36,621 nucleotides of DNA from Nanobdellota archaeon (GTDB lineage Archaea > Nanobdellota > Nanobdellia > Pacearchaeales > GW2011-AR1): NCBI GenBank assembly GCA_017610405.1, contig JAFCCD010000002.1:1-36621 (forward strand), given 5' to 3'. Positions 17,684 through 27,984 of the stretch are shown here, piece after piece. The notes under the pieces are model-generated. The model was given only the letters and a program-made list of their open reading frames with translations. It had not been told where the DNA came from and did no database searches. Position 1 is the stretch's first letter. Every line of letters begins with the position of its first letter. The position numbers were made by a program, and so were the translations under genes.

Positions 17684-19142
17684 ATTCTTTTTCAGGTTCT
17701 AGTTCTTCAGAAAGTTTCTTTGCAATATCCTTAAGCCATTTTGTCATATCTCTATCTTTAAATAATTCAATAATTTCACTGCTTAAATTAGCATCATAAT
17801 TAAACTCAACCCAATATTTTGAAGAAAATTCATACCTTATATTAATAAATCCATTTTTAAGAAGAACTTCCTTAACTTTTAGATTATCTCCAAATTTCTC
17901 TAAAAGAATTGATCTCTCTTGTTCAGTAAGACTAACTACTAACTTAGGAACATAAATTTCTTTTTCTTCTTTTTCATCATTTATTCCAGTTATCAAATTC
18001 TGTTCAGGAGTTTGTAACACTGATTCTGAAACTATCTTGTTTTCACCTTCTTTACTTTGCTCAAGAACTGTAGATAAAGAAATTATTTCTTGATCTGAAT
18101 CAATTATACTAACTTCCAAAGTTCCTTGTTCTAAAATTAAATCTAATTTAGATATGTCAATAATCAAATCTTTGCTCTTATCTCCTATATATTCCCTTCC
18201 AAATCCTATTTCCAGTTCAGAATAATTTGTTGTAACAATAACCTGGTTATCTTCAATTCTTAATTCAATATCACTATCAGATAACTGTTCAGAATCTGTT
18301 TTCACGCTCCTAGGTTTAAGTTCTACTCTTTCTCCTTTTTGTAAAATATAAATAAAATTTTCATTTGAAGAGACCACCCCATTTACTTCCCTCTCAAATT
18401 CAACAACTGCGTTTCCTGTCATTGTCAAACCTAAAAAGAAATTAGAAACAACAGAAATAATATTTTCTGGAATAGGTGCTTCTTGAATTTGCTCTTCTGT
18501 TTCTAAAATTTCCTTTGTTTCATTTTCTTCTGTTTCAAAAGTTTCCTTTGTTTCATTTTCTTCTGTTTCTAAAGTTTCTATTTGCTCTTGTGTTGTATTT
18601 TTTATTTGTTCTAGTCCATTTACTTGTTCTCCAGATGACTCTTTTTCAGAAAGAATATTTAATATAAAATGTATTTCAGGATACATTCCTTTTTTTCCTG
18701 AAATCCCATATCCTTCACCAAAACCAGAAAGAGGTGTTCCCTCAACATAAAAATTTCCCTCGCTCAGTTCATCAGAAACTAATTCTTTAAGTTCATATTC
18801 AAAAACCTTCCCATTATTGTTAAAAATTAATTTTGATGAAACTGGGATAAGTTCTCCTTCCTGAAGAGATAATTTTAGCTTTCCTTCAAGCGCTTCTCCT
18901 TGCTGATAATCTGCATCTAAATTAAGAACAGCATTTCCTGTAATTTCTCTTCCAGAAAATATTAAAATAAAAATTAGGGCAGCCAAAAAAATCCCTCCAA
19001 AAATAACTAAAAAAATCTTTTTATAATTTAATTTCTCTGATCCCCTATATTCAGAAATAACTTTACCATCAATTCTTTTGCTGTGATAAATATATGGTCC
19101 ATAAATTTTTCCTCCTCTTTTTATATATTTTTTATAAGCCAT
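17652..19142 (-). CDS. Membrane-anchored extracytoplasmic protein, unknown
   Basis: 496 aa, TM near FLVIFGGIFLAALIFILIFSG, Glu/Thr-rich linker ETLETEENETKETFETEENETKEILETEE; convergent overlap with the previous gene. Confidence 0.75.
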   Translation of the reverse strand: MAYKKYIKRGGKIYGPYIYHSKRIDGKVISEYRGSEKLNYKKIFLVIFGGIFLAALIFILIFSGREITGNAVLNLDADYQQGEALEGKLKLSLQEGELIPVSSKLIFNNNGKVFEYELKELVSDELSEGNFYVEGTPLSGFGEGYGISGKKGMYPEIHFILNILSEKESSGEQVNGLEQIKNTTQEQIETLETEENETKETFETEENETKEILETEEQIQEAPIPENIISVVSNFFLGLTMTGNAVVEFEREVNGVVSSNENFIYILQKGERVELKPRSVKTDSEQLSDSDIELRIEDNQVIVTTNYSELEIGFGREYIGDKSKDLIIDISKLDLILEQGTLEVSIIDSDQEIISLSTVLEQSKEGENKIVSESVLQTPEQNLITGINDEKEEKEIYVPKLVVSLTEQERSILLEKFGDNLKVKEVLLKNGFINIRYEFSSKYWVEFNYDANLSSEIIELFKDRDMTKWLKDIAKKLSEELEPEKEFNEYSKSFLS

Positions 19143-19247
19143 CTTATTTATGTAGGGTAACTCTTTTTAGAGACAAGTTAGGAATATATTTAAAACTTTC
19201 TCAGAAGATTCTAAATCGTCAAACAAGTTTAAAGAGATATATTAATT

Positions 19248-20330
19248 CTAAATCCCACAGTTTTCTGCTTCCCACACAGAATATGTTTCTCCTACACTTA
19301 TATTTACAATGAATTCTGTTCTTAGATAACTTCTACCATTAGTATCTAAATATTCTGCCCAAGTTATTCTGAAACACCCGTTTTCTGCAGAAGCACTAAA
19401 GTTAACATAATATGAAGTATAATCAGAAACATCTACAGGAAGGTCTTCGCTATCAAAATATTTAACAGCCCCAGAAGGCCATACAGAATAAATTGATCCA
19501 TTATTTAATGGAGGATTTAAAGCACAACCTCCTGCTCCATCAGCAGTAAATCCAATAGAACAAAGACAATTAAGATTACAATTTATCCCTCCATCACATT
19601 CAACCCCTAAATCTTCTGGAGGGTTCCAAGAACCATTACAAGAATCAGAGCCTTCTGAACAATCTGAAGCACAAGTCTCTGAATTTTCTCCACCCTCACA
19701 AACACTATCACCACAATTTGTTTCATCGTCATCATCAACACCTGAACAACCAACATCATCAAGATCTATATTTGTATCTCCATCATTATCTATTCCATCA
19801 CTGCATTCAGGAGTTCCTCCATCACCACCATCACCACCACTACCAGATATTGCATATGTGTCTGTTATATCTCCTATTTTTTCATCTCCAGATTCTGATT
19901 CATAAATCGGTGCTACAGAAACTGTTTGAATACTATCCATTTCTCCAGCCACTGTAGAATTAAAAGTAAAAAGTCTTTCTTGTAATTGTGAAAGTGAAAC
20001 CATCTCATCTATGTTCATACTACCCGTACTACTAAGAAAAATAAATTTCACACCAACTAAATTACCTCCTCCTGGACTTCTTCTTACAAGAACTTTAACA
20101 TCATCACCATCAATATATGCAGATTTAATGCTTAAATCATATGTGAATTTTCCTAATTCTATCTCTCCTGCTCCCTGGGTTATTACTTTTCTTACTACCA
20201 CCCATATAATTCCCGTAGCAACAAGAACCAAAAGAATTATGATCAAAGTTGCAACAATAGTTGAAAGACCTTTATTAGAATTAGGAAGAATTTGAAATCC
20301 TACTCCATCTCTTTTTTTCATAAAAAACAA
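19248..20330 (-). CDS. Type IV pilin/archaellin-like N-terminus with Asp/Cys-rich region
   Basis: 360 aa, NKGLSTIVATLIIILLVLVATGIIWVVVRKVI class III signal-like helix, then CSDGIDNDGDTNIDLDDVGCSGVDDDDETNCGDSVC. Confidence 0.8.
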   Translation of the reverse strand: MFFMKKRDGVGFQILPNSNKGLSTIVATLIIILLVLVATGIIWVVVRKVITQGAGEIELGKFTYDLSIKSAYIDGDDVKVLVRRSPGGGNLVGVKFIFLSSTGSMNIDEMVSLSQLQERLFTFNSTVAGEMDSIQTVSVAPIYESESGDEKIGDITDTYAISGSGGDGGDGGTPECSDGIDNDGDTNIDLDDVGCSGVDDDDETNCGDSVCEGGENSETCASDCSEGSDSCNGSWNPPEDLGVECDGGINCNLNCLCSIGFTADGAGGCALNPPLNNGSIYSVWPSGAVKYFDSEDLPVDVSDYTSYYVNFSASAENGCFRITWAEYLDTNGRSYLRTEFIVNISVGETYSVWEAENCGI

Positions 20331-20385
20331 AAGATTAGATTATTTATAAAATTAAGCATTTCGTTAAAAGTATAAAAAGAAAATA

Positions 20386-20658
20386 TTATGCTGGTTGTTG
20401 TGATACTGGTTGTTGCTGTGATAAACAATCTATAGCAATAATATTCATTGTTTGGTTACCAAAACTCAACGGAACAGGTTGACATGTTGCTGCTTGTTGC
20501 ATAATTGAAACAATTGCAAACCCGAAAGCCTCATTCTGCTTATTAATTGTATATCCTGTTATTCCTGGTCTTATTAAAAAGATATATAATAAGATAATAG
20601 CAAGAACCACAATTATTGCAATCAAAATTTTTATAAGAACACTTTGTTTATTTGCCAT
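20386..20658 (-). CDS. Small single-pass membrane protein
   Basis: 90 aa, N-terminal TM (ILIAIIVVLAIILLYIFLI), Gln/Pro C-terminus. Confidence 0.65.
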   Translation of the reverse strand: MANKQSVLIKILIAIIVVLAIILLYIFLIRPGITGYTINKQNEAFGFAIVSIMQQAATCQPVPLSFGNQTMNIIAIDCLSQQQPVSQQPA

Positions 20659-20731
20659 TAAGAAAATTAAATGAATCTCCTTTAAAAACTTTTCGTCAGT
20701 CTAACTTATATTATTTTCTATAATATTCTAA

Positions 20732-21517
20732 TTAATTAGTTGTTGTAATCTCAATCATATTTATTACATCTCCCCATACCACGTCGGGGTTATTTGCTTT
20801 CAAATAAACAGAAATAACATCTCCTGCATTAAATGTTACTATATCTCTTGCTTGGATATTATGATCTTTTTTTATTCCTGGGGATGCTGTACTGAAAATA
20901 TTTCCAAATCCAATCTGTTCTCCATTTTTATAAACTATTATTTCTATCTCTCCTGGGTTGTTTTCAAAAACTTCTAGATTTGTTGAAACAGCAGTTATGC
21001 TTCCATCCCTCACCATAACATATCCTTTTTCAAAACTTGTCTCAACTTCTGTTGATGTTTTTAAAAATCCAGATTTATCCATTTCTCCAGCAAATCCAAA
21101 GTTTAGGAATTGCCTTTTATCATGAGCTATTATCAAATCTCCTTGTTCTTTAAGTTCTTCTACAGAATATGTTACAACATATATTTGGTCTTCTTTATTA
21201 TTTTCATTATAAGAGATTTCATAAATTGCGAGATTATGTTCACCTACATTCTCTATATGAACTGATTTGGGAAGAGAATCAAAATCAACTTCTTTTATAA
21301 AAGAAATCTCAGAAGGAAGAACATCTCTTTTCTTAGCAAAATTTGAAACATAATCATAAATCTTATCAGGAACATTTCCAGAAGAAGTATTTTCAAATTG
21401 ATTCCTAATAATTCCAACATCAGAATCATTTTCATTACTCGACTGGGCAGAAACAAATAATCCTACTGCAACAAGTAAAAATGCCATAAAACCTAAAATC
21501 AAAAATATCTTCCTCAT
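20732..21517 (-). CDS. Secreted hypothetical protein
   Basis: 261 aa with signal peptide MRKIFLILGFMAFLLVAVGLFVSAQSS. Confidence 0.75.
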   Translation of the reverse strand: MRKIFLILGFMAFLLVAVGLFVSAQSSNENDSDVGIIRNQFENTSSGNVPDKIYDYVSNFAKKRDVLPSEISFIKEVDFDSLPKSVHIENVGEHNLAIYEISYNENNKEDQIYVVTYSVEELKEQGDLIIAHDKRQFLNFGFAGEMDKSGFLKTSTEVETSFEKGYVMVRDGSITAVSTNLEVFENNPGEIEIIVYKNGEQIGFGNIFSTASPGIKKDHNIQARDIVTFNAGDVISVYLKANNPDVVWGDVINMIEITTTN

Positions 21518-21603
21518 TTTATAATTTAATTACAAAGGCATTATATTTAAATATTTCCAAACTCCAAGTAAAATTTAAAAAATAGGAAAACCAGTGAATT
21601 AAC

Positions 21604-21885
21604 ATGAAAGACAAAATTACTAAAGAAAAAATAGACAAATATCGAACACTAACATCCAACGCACTAAAAATCGCAGAAGGATCTATAACTAAGGGAAAAG
21701 AAAAAGAAGCCAAAGAAATAATTAAGATGGTTTTTAATTATCTTTCAGATTCAAAATATTTTGAAAAAAACAAGAATTTTGTTGACACATTTGCAGCCCT
21801 AAATTATGCACATGGTTGGATTGATACAGGGGCACGTCTTGGAATTTTTAATGTAAAAGACGATTCTCTTTTCACAATAAAGTAA
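21604..21885 (+). CDS. DUF357 family protein
   Basis: 93 aa, KYRTLTSNALKIAEGS...NYAHGWIDTGARLGIF. Confidence 0.85.
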   Translation: MKDKITKEKIDKYRTLTSNALKIAEGSITKGKEKEAKEIIKMVFNYLSDSKYFEKNKNFVDTFAALNYAHGWIDTGARLGIFNVKDDSLFTIK

Positions 21886-21916
21886 GATATAAAAATCCCT
21901 TTATCCTTTTTTCATT

Positions 21917-22606
21917 ATGAAAAAAGATGTTGTGATATTAAGTCTTGGGGGAAGTCTAATAATTCCTGATAAAGTTGATATAAAATTTTTAGAAAAATTC
22001 AAAAAAGTTATTTTAAAAAATACAAAAAAATACAAATTTGTAATTTCATGTGGTGGGGGAAGTATTGCTAGAAAATATATCTCTGCTCTTAAAAAAGGAG
22101 GGTTAAATCAAAAACTTCAGAATTATTCAGGAATTTCTGCAACAAGAATGAATGCAAGATTTATGAATTATTTTTTTAACAAAGATCCCGAATATGGAAT
22201 TCCCCATACTACTGAAACTTTAAAAAAATATCTTAAAAAAGATGATATAGTTTTTTGCGGTGCTCTTGAGTATAAACCAAAACAGACTTCTGATTCCACT
22301 TCAGCAAAGCTTGCAAAAGTTTTCAAAGCATTATTCATTAATTTAACAAATGTTTCTGGATTATATGATAAAAATCCTAAAAAATATAAAAATGCAAAGT
22401 TTATTCCAAAAATCAGTTGGAAAAATTTTAATAAGATGGCTAAAGCAATCAAATATCATCCAGGACAACATTTTGTTCTCGACCAAACTGCTTCAGAGAT
22501 TATTCTAAAAGAAAAAATTAAAACATATATTATTGGAAAAGATTTAAGACAATTAGAAAATGCTTTAAAAAAGAAGAAATTTAAAGGAACAGTTATCTTT
22601 GAATAA
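21917..22606 (+). CDS. pyrH: UMP kinase (archaeal)
   Basis: 229 aa, VILSLGGSLIIPDKVD, VISCGGGSIARKYISA, NLTNVSGLYDKNPKKYKNAKFIPKISW. Confidence 0.92.
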   Translation: MKKDVVILSLGGSLIIPDKVDIKFLEKFKKVILKNTKKYKFVISCGGGSIARKYISALKKGGLNQKLQNYSGISATRMNARFMNYFFNKDPEYGIPHTTETLKKYLKKDDIVFCGALEYKPKQTSDSTSAKLAKVFKALFINLTNVSGLYDKNPKKYKNAKFIPKISWKNFNKMAKAIKYHPGQHFVLDQTASEIILKEKIKTYIIGKDLRQLENALKKKKFKGTVIFE

Positions 22607-22687
22607 TTAATAAATTATTTTTAAGATGAAGTCAACTCAATTTTTATAAATACTACTATTTTCTTAAAATAGGTTAGGAAATTACAG

Positions 22688-23131
22688 ATGAAACAACTAA
22701 TAATCAAAGAAAACACTTTTCAAGAAGCAAGGAAGAAAATAAGAGAAAATCCTAAAAAGACCATAATTTTCTCTAGTAGTAATGATGAACTAAATAGAAA
22801 AATCCTAGAAAAAGAAAAAATAGATATCTTACTTCCAATTTTATTAGGAAGAAAAGATAGAATGAAACAAAGAGATTCTGGTTTTAATTCTGTACTTGCA
22901 AAAATTGCAAAAAAGAAAAACATTTCATTAGGAATAGATTTTGATGAGATTATAAACTCTAAACCTAGAAAAAAATCAGAATTACTCGCGAGAATTCGGC
23001 AAAATATAAAAATTTGTAATAAAAATAAACTAGATATAAAATTTATCTTAAATAAAAAGAGAGATAGATACAATTTAAAATCACTAGGTCTTTTACTTGG
23101 AATACCCACAAATAAAATAAACAATTTGTAA
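22688..23131 (+). CDS. rnp3: RNase P protein component 3 (Rpp30), short
   Basis: 147 aa, RQRDSGFNSVLAKIAKKKNISLGIDFDEI-like region and SLGLLLGIP C-terminus typical of p30. Confidence 0.8.
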   Translation: MKQLIIKENTFQEARKKIRENPKKTIIFSSSNDELNRKILEKEKIDILLPILLGRKDRMKQRDSGFNSVLAKIAKKKNISLGIDFDEIINSKPRKKSELLARIRQNIKICNKNKLDIKFILNKKRDRYNLKSLGLLLGIPTNKINNL

Positions 23132-23137
23132 ATAAAA

Positions 23138-24658
23138 ATGATAAAAGATATAAAAAAAATTTTAGAATCTCTAAGTCCTAACGAAAAGAAAATTCTTCCA
23201 CATCTGGAGGAAAAAAACATATCTGAAATCTGTAAAAAATCAAATCTAGATAAGGTTTCTGTTATAAGATCTTTAAATTATCTTAAAAGTAAAGGAATAA
23301 TAGAGGTTTCTTCAATAAAAAAGAAAATAGTTGATCTTGGAGTAAACGGTATATTATATAGAAAAAAAGGTCTTCCTGAAAGAAGATTACTCAATCTCTT
23401 GGATGAAAAAAGAATTTTAAATCTAAATGAAGCTAAAAACCAAAGTAAATTGTCAGATAATGAATTTAAGGCTTCAATAGGTGTTCTGAAAAAAAAGGCC
23501 CTGATTGAACTCAAAAAAGAAAAAATAATATTTAATGCAAATAAAAAAGAAATTTATAAAAAAAGTCCTGAAGAATTCTTGCTCGAAGCACTCCCTCTTG
23601 AATATAATTCTTTGAACTCTGAACAATTATCTGTTTTAAATTCTCTTAAAAAGAGAAAAAAAATAATTGAAATGGATAATAAACAGATTTTAGGAATAAA
23701 AATAAATCCTTTTGGAAAAAAAATAATTGAAACAAATATCAAAGGAAAATATCTAATTGAACAAATAACTCCTGAAATTCTCAGAAAAGATTCTCTGTGG
23801 AAGGGAAAGAAATTCCGTAGATATGATACAACTCTTTCTGTTTCTCCTATTAACGGAGGAAAAAGACATTTCACAAATCAGGCTATTGATTATGCAAGAA
23901 AGATCTGGACAGAGATGGGTTTTGAAGAAATGACTGGAAACATGGTTATGAGCTCTTTCTGGAATTTTGATGCCTTATTCACAGCTCAAGATCATCCTGT
24001 AAGAGATATGCAAGATACATTCTTTATTGACAAAAAAGAAGAACTTCCTGAAAAAGAACTTGTAAAAAAAGTTAAAAAAAGCCATGAAACAGGTGTTGAA
24101 GGAAGTACTGGCTGGCAATATTCTTGGAACGAAAAAGAAGCAAAAAAACTTGTTCTTAGAACACACACCACTTGTCTTTCTGCTCAAACACTTGCAAGAT
24201 TAAAACCAGAAGATCTTCCTATAAAATTTTTCGCTATCGGGAAATGTTTCAGAAATGAAACAGTTGATTGGAGCCACGGATTTGAATTCAATCAAACAGA
24301 AGGCATTGTTGTAGATAAAAATGTAAATTTCAGAAATCTTTTAGGTTATCTAAAAGAATTCTATAAAAAAATGGGTTTTGAAAAAATAAGATTCAGGCCA
24401 GGATATTTTCCTTATACAGAACCTAGTGTTGAAATAGATGCTTGGCATCCTGAAAGAAAAATCTGGCTTGAATTAGGGGGAGCAGGAATTTTAAGACCAG
24501 AGGTTGTTATTCCTTTACTTGGTCAAAACATCCCTGTTCTTGCATGGGGCCCTGGATTTGACAGAATCCTAATAGATTACTATAATATAAAAGACTTAAG
24601 AGAACTTTACAAAAATGACTTAACTAAACTTAGGAATATGAAATTCTGGATGAAATAA
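23138..24658 (+). CDS. pheS: Phenylalanyl-tRNA synthetase alpha subunit
   Basis: 506 aa, N-terminal HTH repeats; HPVRDMQDTFFI, RTHTTCLSAQTLARL, FNQTEGIVVDKNVNFRNLLG, LELGGAGILRPEV. Confidence 0.95.
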   Translation: MIKDIKKILESLSPNEKKILPHLEEKNISEICKKSNLDKVSVIRSLNYLKSKGIIEVSSIKKKIVDLGVNGILYRKKGLPERRLLNLLDEKRILNLNEAKNQSKLSDNEFKASIGVLKKKALIELKKEKIIFNANKKEIYKKSPEEFLLEALPLEYNSLNSEQLSVLNSLKKRKKIIEMDNKQILGIKINPFGKKIIETNIKGKYLIEQITPEILRKDSLWKGKKFRRYDTTLSVSPINGGKRHFTNQAIDYARKIWTEMGFEEMTGNMVMSSFWNFDALFTAQDHPVRDMQDTFFIDKKEELPEKELVKKVKKSHETGVEGSTGWQYSWNEKEAKKLVLRTHTTCLSAQTLARLKPEDLPIKFFAIGKCFRNETVDWSHGFEFNQTEGIVVDKNVNFRNLLGYLKEFYKKMGFEKIRFRPGYFPYTEPSVEIDAWHPERKIWLELGGAGILRPEVVIPLLGQNIPVLAWGPGFDRILIDYYNIKDLRELYKNDLTKLRNMKFWMK

Positions 24659-24659
24659 A

Positions 24660-25064
24660 ATGGAAAACTGTATATTTTGCAAAATTGTAGAAGGCGAAAT
24701 TCCTTCATGGACGATATACGAAGATAAAAATGTAAAAGCTTTCTTAGACACCTCCCCAATTTCAAGAGGACACATATTAGTTATTCCAAAAGAACATTAC
24801 GAAAATATTTTTGATATTCCAAATGACATTCTAGATAAAGTTATAAAAGTTTCTAAAAAAATGGCTCTTCTATTAAAAGAAAATCTTAAAGCTGAAGGTG
24901 TTAATTTATTAAATTCAAATAGTAAAATAGCTCAACAAGATGTTTTCCATTATCATATGCACATCATACCAAGATATTCAAAAGATAAATTAAAAATTAT
25001 CTTTGAGAACCCCACAGAAGATAAAGATTTTGAAGAAATAAAAAGAAACATACTAAAAAAATAA
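24660..25064 (+). CDS. HIT family protein
   Basis: 134 aa, CIFCKIVEGEIPSWTIYED and HYHMHIIPR. Confidence 0.93.
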   Translation: MENCIFCKIVEGEIPSWTIYEDKNVKAFLDTSPISRGHILVIPKEHYENIFDIPNDILDKVIKVSKKMALLLKENLKAEGVNLLNSNSKIAQQDVFHYHMHIIPRYSKDKLKIIFENPTEDKDFEEIKRNILKK

Positions 25065-25065
25065 A

Positions 25066-26727
25066 ATGGCAATTATAAGTTTCAGTAAAAAAAGGTTTGA
25101 AAAAGATTTTGGAAAATTCAACGAGAGTTTGCAGAATAAAATAGCAATGTTTGGAACTCCTATAGAATCTTTTTCAAAAGACGAAATTTATATAGAAATA
25201 TTTCCTAATCGTCCTGATTTACTTTCATATTCAGGATTTAAAAGAGCATTTTTATCTTTCTTAGGAAAAAAGACAAAACTCAAAGAATATACTATTAATA
25301 AACCTGAAAAAGATTATGATGTAATTATTGATTCTTCTGTAAAAAATATTCGTCCTTATACAGCATGTGCAATTGTTAAGGAACTTCAGCTAGATGATGA
25401 AAAAATTAAGGAATTAGTTGAAATGCAAGAGAAAATTCATATAACTCTTGGGAGAAAGAGAAAGAAAGTTGCAATAGGAATTTATCCTTTAGAAAAGATA
25501 AAGCTTCCAATTACCTTCAAGGCAATAGAACCAGATAAGATAAAATTTATTCCATTAGAGATGAATAAAGAACTATCAGGACTTGAAATTCTCCAGAAAC
25601 ACCCAGCAGGAAAAGAATATGCTCATCTTTTAGCAGGAAAAATAAAATTCCCAATTTTTATAGATTCAAATAAACAAATTCTAAGTATGCCACCAATAAT
25701 AAATTCTCATTCAACAGGAAAAGTGACATCTCAAACAAAAGATATTTTTATTGAATGTTCTGGAAATGATTTTAAAATTCTCAAAACTTGTCTTAATATA
25801 ATTGTAACAAGTTTAAATGAAATGGGTGGAGAAATTTATCAAATGAATCTCCATTATGGAAAAAAAGAAATAACTCCTGATTTAACTCCAAAAAAAATAA
25901 AAATTTCTTTAAAAAATACAAACAAACTTTTAGGTATAGAATTGAAAGAAAAAGAACTTAAAAAACTGATTGAAAAAATGGGACATAATTATAATTCAAA
26001 AGATAATTTTGTTGAAGTAGCTTCTTGGAGAACAGACATACTTCATGAAGTAGATATTATGGAAGATGTTGCAATTGCTTATGGTTATGAAAACTTTATT
26101 CCAGCAATCCCAGAAATAGCAACAATAGGAAAAGAAAATAAAAAAGAGGTAATAAAGAAAAAACTTTCAGAGATTCTTTCAGGACTTGGAATGATAGAAG
26201 TTTCTAATTACCACTTAACAAACAAAAGATACCAAATAGAAAAAATGAATCTGATTAAGAAACAAGAAGAATTTATAGAAGTAAAAGAATCTAAAACAGA
26301 ATATGATGTATTAAGAAAAAATCTTACTCACTTATTACTAAAAAATTTTTCAGAAAACATAGATTCAGAATATCCACAACAAATATTTGAAATAGGAAGA
26401 GTTTTCTGTGAAGAAAAAGAAAAACAAGGTATAAAAGAAAAAGAAATGATTGCTGCTGCAATTACCCCGGGAAATTTCACCAAAATAAAACAAATTCTTG
26501 AATATCTATTTAAAATGATTGGGAAAGAAACAGGTAAAGAATTAATTTTCAGAGAAGCTACAGAAATTTTTCCATATTTTATAACAGGAAGAGTAGCAGA
26601 AATAATCTTTAAAGAAAAAAGAATCGGATTAATAGGGGAAATTCATCCAAAAATTCTTAAAAACTGGAAAATAAAAATGCCAGTTGCGTTATTTGAAATT
26701 GAAAATATTATTGAAGAACTTCTATAA
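25066..26727 (+). CDS. pheT: Phenylalanyl-tRNA synthetase beta subunit
   Basis: 553 aa, EIFPNRPDLLSYSG, RTDILHEVDIMEDVAIAYGY, FEIGRVF. Confidence 0.95.
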   Translation: MAIISFSKKRFEKDFGKFNESLQNKIAMFGTPIESFSKDEIYIEIFPNRPDLLSYSGFKRAFLSFLGKKTKLKEYTINKPEKDYDVIIDSSVKNIRPYTACAIVKELQLDDEKIKELVEMQEKIHITLGRKRKKVAIGIYPLEKIKLPITFKAIEPDKIKFIPLEMNKELSGLEILQKHPAGKEYAHLLAGKIKFPIFIDSNKQILSMPPIINSHSTGKVTSQTKDIFIECSGNDFKILKTCLNIIVTSLNEMGGEIYQMNLHYGKKEITPDLTPKKIKISLKNTNKLLGIELKEKELKKLIEKMGHNYNSKDNFVEVASWRTDILHEVDIMEDVAIAYGYENFIPAIPEIATIGKENKKEVIKKKLSEILSGLGMIEVSNYHLTNKRYQIEKMNLIKKQEEFIEVKESKTEYDVLRKNLTHLLLKNFSENIDSEYPQQIFEIGRVFCEEKEKQGIKEKEMIAAAITPGNFTKIKQILEYLFKMIGKETGKELIFREATEIFPYFITGRVAEIIFKEKRIGLIGEIHPKILKNWKIKMPVALFEIENIIEELL

Positions 26728-26735
26728 ATTTAATT

Positions 26736-27224
26736 TTATCCAAAATATTCCTTATTATTTACTTCTGATTTACTATCTCCTTTTTTATTAATTTTTTTCA
26801 TAATACTTAATAATTCTTTTTTTATTTCCTGCCATAATTTATAAGAATCTTTAATAAATTCTGCTTCTTTTTCTTCATTAAATTCTAAATCAAGTTCAAT
26901 AAATTGAATCTCTTTTTTTGCAAGTTTTTGATATATTTCAGATATTGTCTTTTTTTCTTCAACACTTAAGAGTTTTATGATTGAAAAAATATACAGAGGT
27001 ACATTTACTGGATTCAAAAGATTTTCAAGAAATCTCATATAATTAAGCATTTTATCTGCTATGAATTTTCTTACCTCTCTTATCAAAATTTCTGTTTCAA
27101 CTTCTGCAACTTTTTCAATATGAAAATCTTCATTAAGAGTTTTAAAATCAGGAAGATTATAATTCTTCCTAATAATTTCATATTTTTTCTTCAATTTCTT
27201 AAGCTCATTCTCATCTTTTTCCAT
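26736..27224 (-). CDS. Conserved hypothetical protein
   Basis: 162 aa coherent helical sequence. Confidence 0.7.
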   Translation of the reverse strand: MEKDENELKKLKKKYEIIRKNYNLPDFKTLNEDFHIEKVAEVETEILIREVRKFIADKMLNYMRFLENLLNPVNVPLYIFSIIKLLSVEEKKTISEIYQKLAKKEIQFIELDLEFNEEKEAEFIKDSYKLWQEIKKELLSIMKKINKKGDSKSEVNNKEYFG

Positions 27225-27257
27225 AATCTAGATTAATAAAAGAGTTTTATAAAGTTA

Positions 27258-27385
27258 AGCCTGCGCTGAGATTTGAACTCAGGACCTCGTCATTTTTGGA
27301 ATTGTTTAGAATAATTTTAAGCACAATCAAAATTCCTATTTTAAGTATACCAATGACGTGCTCTAACCAACTGAGCTACACAGGC
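27258..27385 (-). tRNA. tRNA-Thr (GGT) with a 54-nt intron at 37/38 (about 27294-27347)
   Basis: Minus strand: acceptor GCCTGTG/CGCAGGC+T, D-arm GCTC/GAGC, anticodon arm CGTCA-TT-GGT-A/A-TGACG, T-arm CTGAG-TTCAAAT-CTCAG. Confidence 0.88.
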
Positions 27386-27423
27386 ACAATACAAAATTAG
27401 AATCAGGGTATAAAAAGTTTAAG

Positions 27424-27702
27424 TTATTTTCTTGATTTTTTAAGGATAAATAAAACTACAAGTGTTATTAAAAATGCAAAGGTCAAAAAGCCAAAAATTA
27501 TCGAAACTATTCCGAAGAAATTTTTAAGTAAATTTGTTGAAGAAAAATTATAAAAAAGCAATGATAATACAGAAATTATCAAAAATAGAACAAGATTTTT
27601 CCATGCAAGATCAATTCTTTCTTTAAGACGAATAGGTGCTTTAACACTTTTACTTCTCTTTGAAATTGCTTTCTTTGTTCCTTCTCTTTTTTTTCTTACC
27701 AT
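27424..27702 (-). CDS. Small membrane protein
   Basis: 92 aa, two TM helices, basic N-terminus. Confidence 0.6.
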   Translation of the reverse strand: MVRKKREGTKKAISKRSKSVKAPIRLKERIDLAWKNLVLFLIISVLSLLFYNFSSTNLLKNFFGIVSIIFGFLTFAFLITLVVLFILKKSRK

Positions 27703-27750
27703 TCTTATATAATTTAGAAGGCACAGTTTTTAAAACTTATGCCGATTTGA

Positions 27751-27984
27751 TCAACTCTGACCAATATTGTTTTGTGGAAGCCATTTTAAATCCAATGTAG
27801 AATCAATAAGTACTTGTGTTTGGTGAAATACTCCTGAAAGCCATGTAGAATAAATATCAAAAAACTTCTCTCTTTCTATATTATCATTTAAGTGTAAATT
27901 TTCATTGCTAACTATGAATAAAGCTGAAATTAAGAAAAATTTTATAATTACTAATATGATTATTTTCATTCTAACCTGTGTCAT
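27751..27984 (-). CDS. Small secreted/membrane protein
   Basis: 77 aa, N-terminal hydrophobic helix; overlaps the next ORF by 14 nt. Confidence 0.5.
   Translation of the reverse strand: MTQVRMKIIILVIIKFFLISALFIVSNENLHLNDNIEREKFFDIYSTWLSGVFHQTQVLIDSTLDLKWLPQNNIGQS

Noticed and set aside
19718-19957. His-rich ORF MFHRHHQHLNNQHHQDLYLYLHHYLFHH
   Set aside because: Antisense of the Asp-rich pilin-like gene; composition artefact.
22720-23220. 166-aa minus ORF opposite Rpp30
   Set aside because: Ser/Phe/Ile-rich antisense shadow of a recognisable gene.
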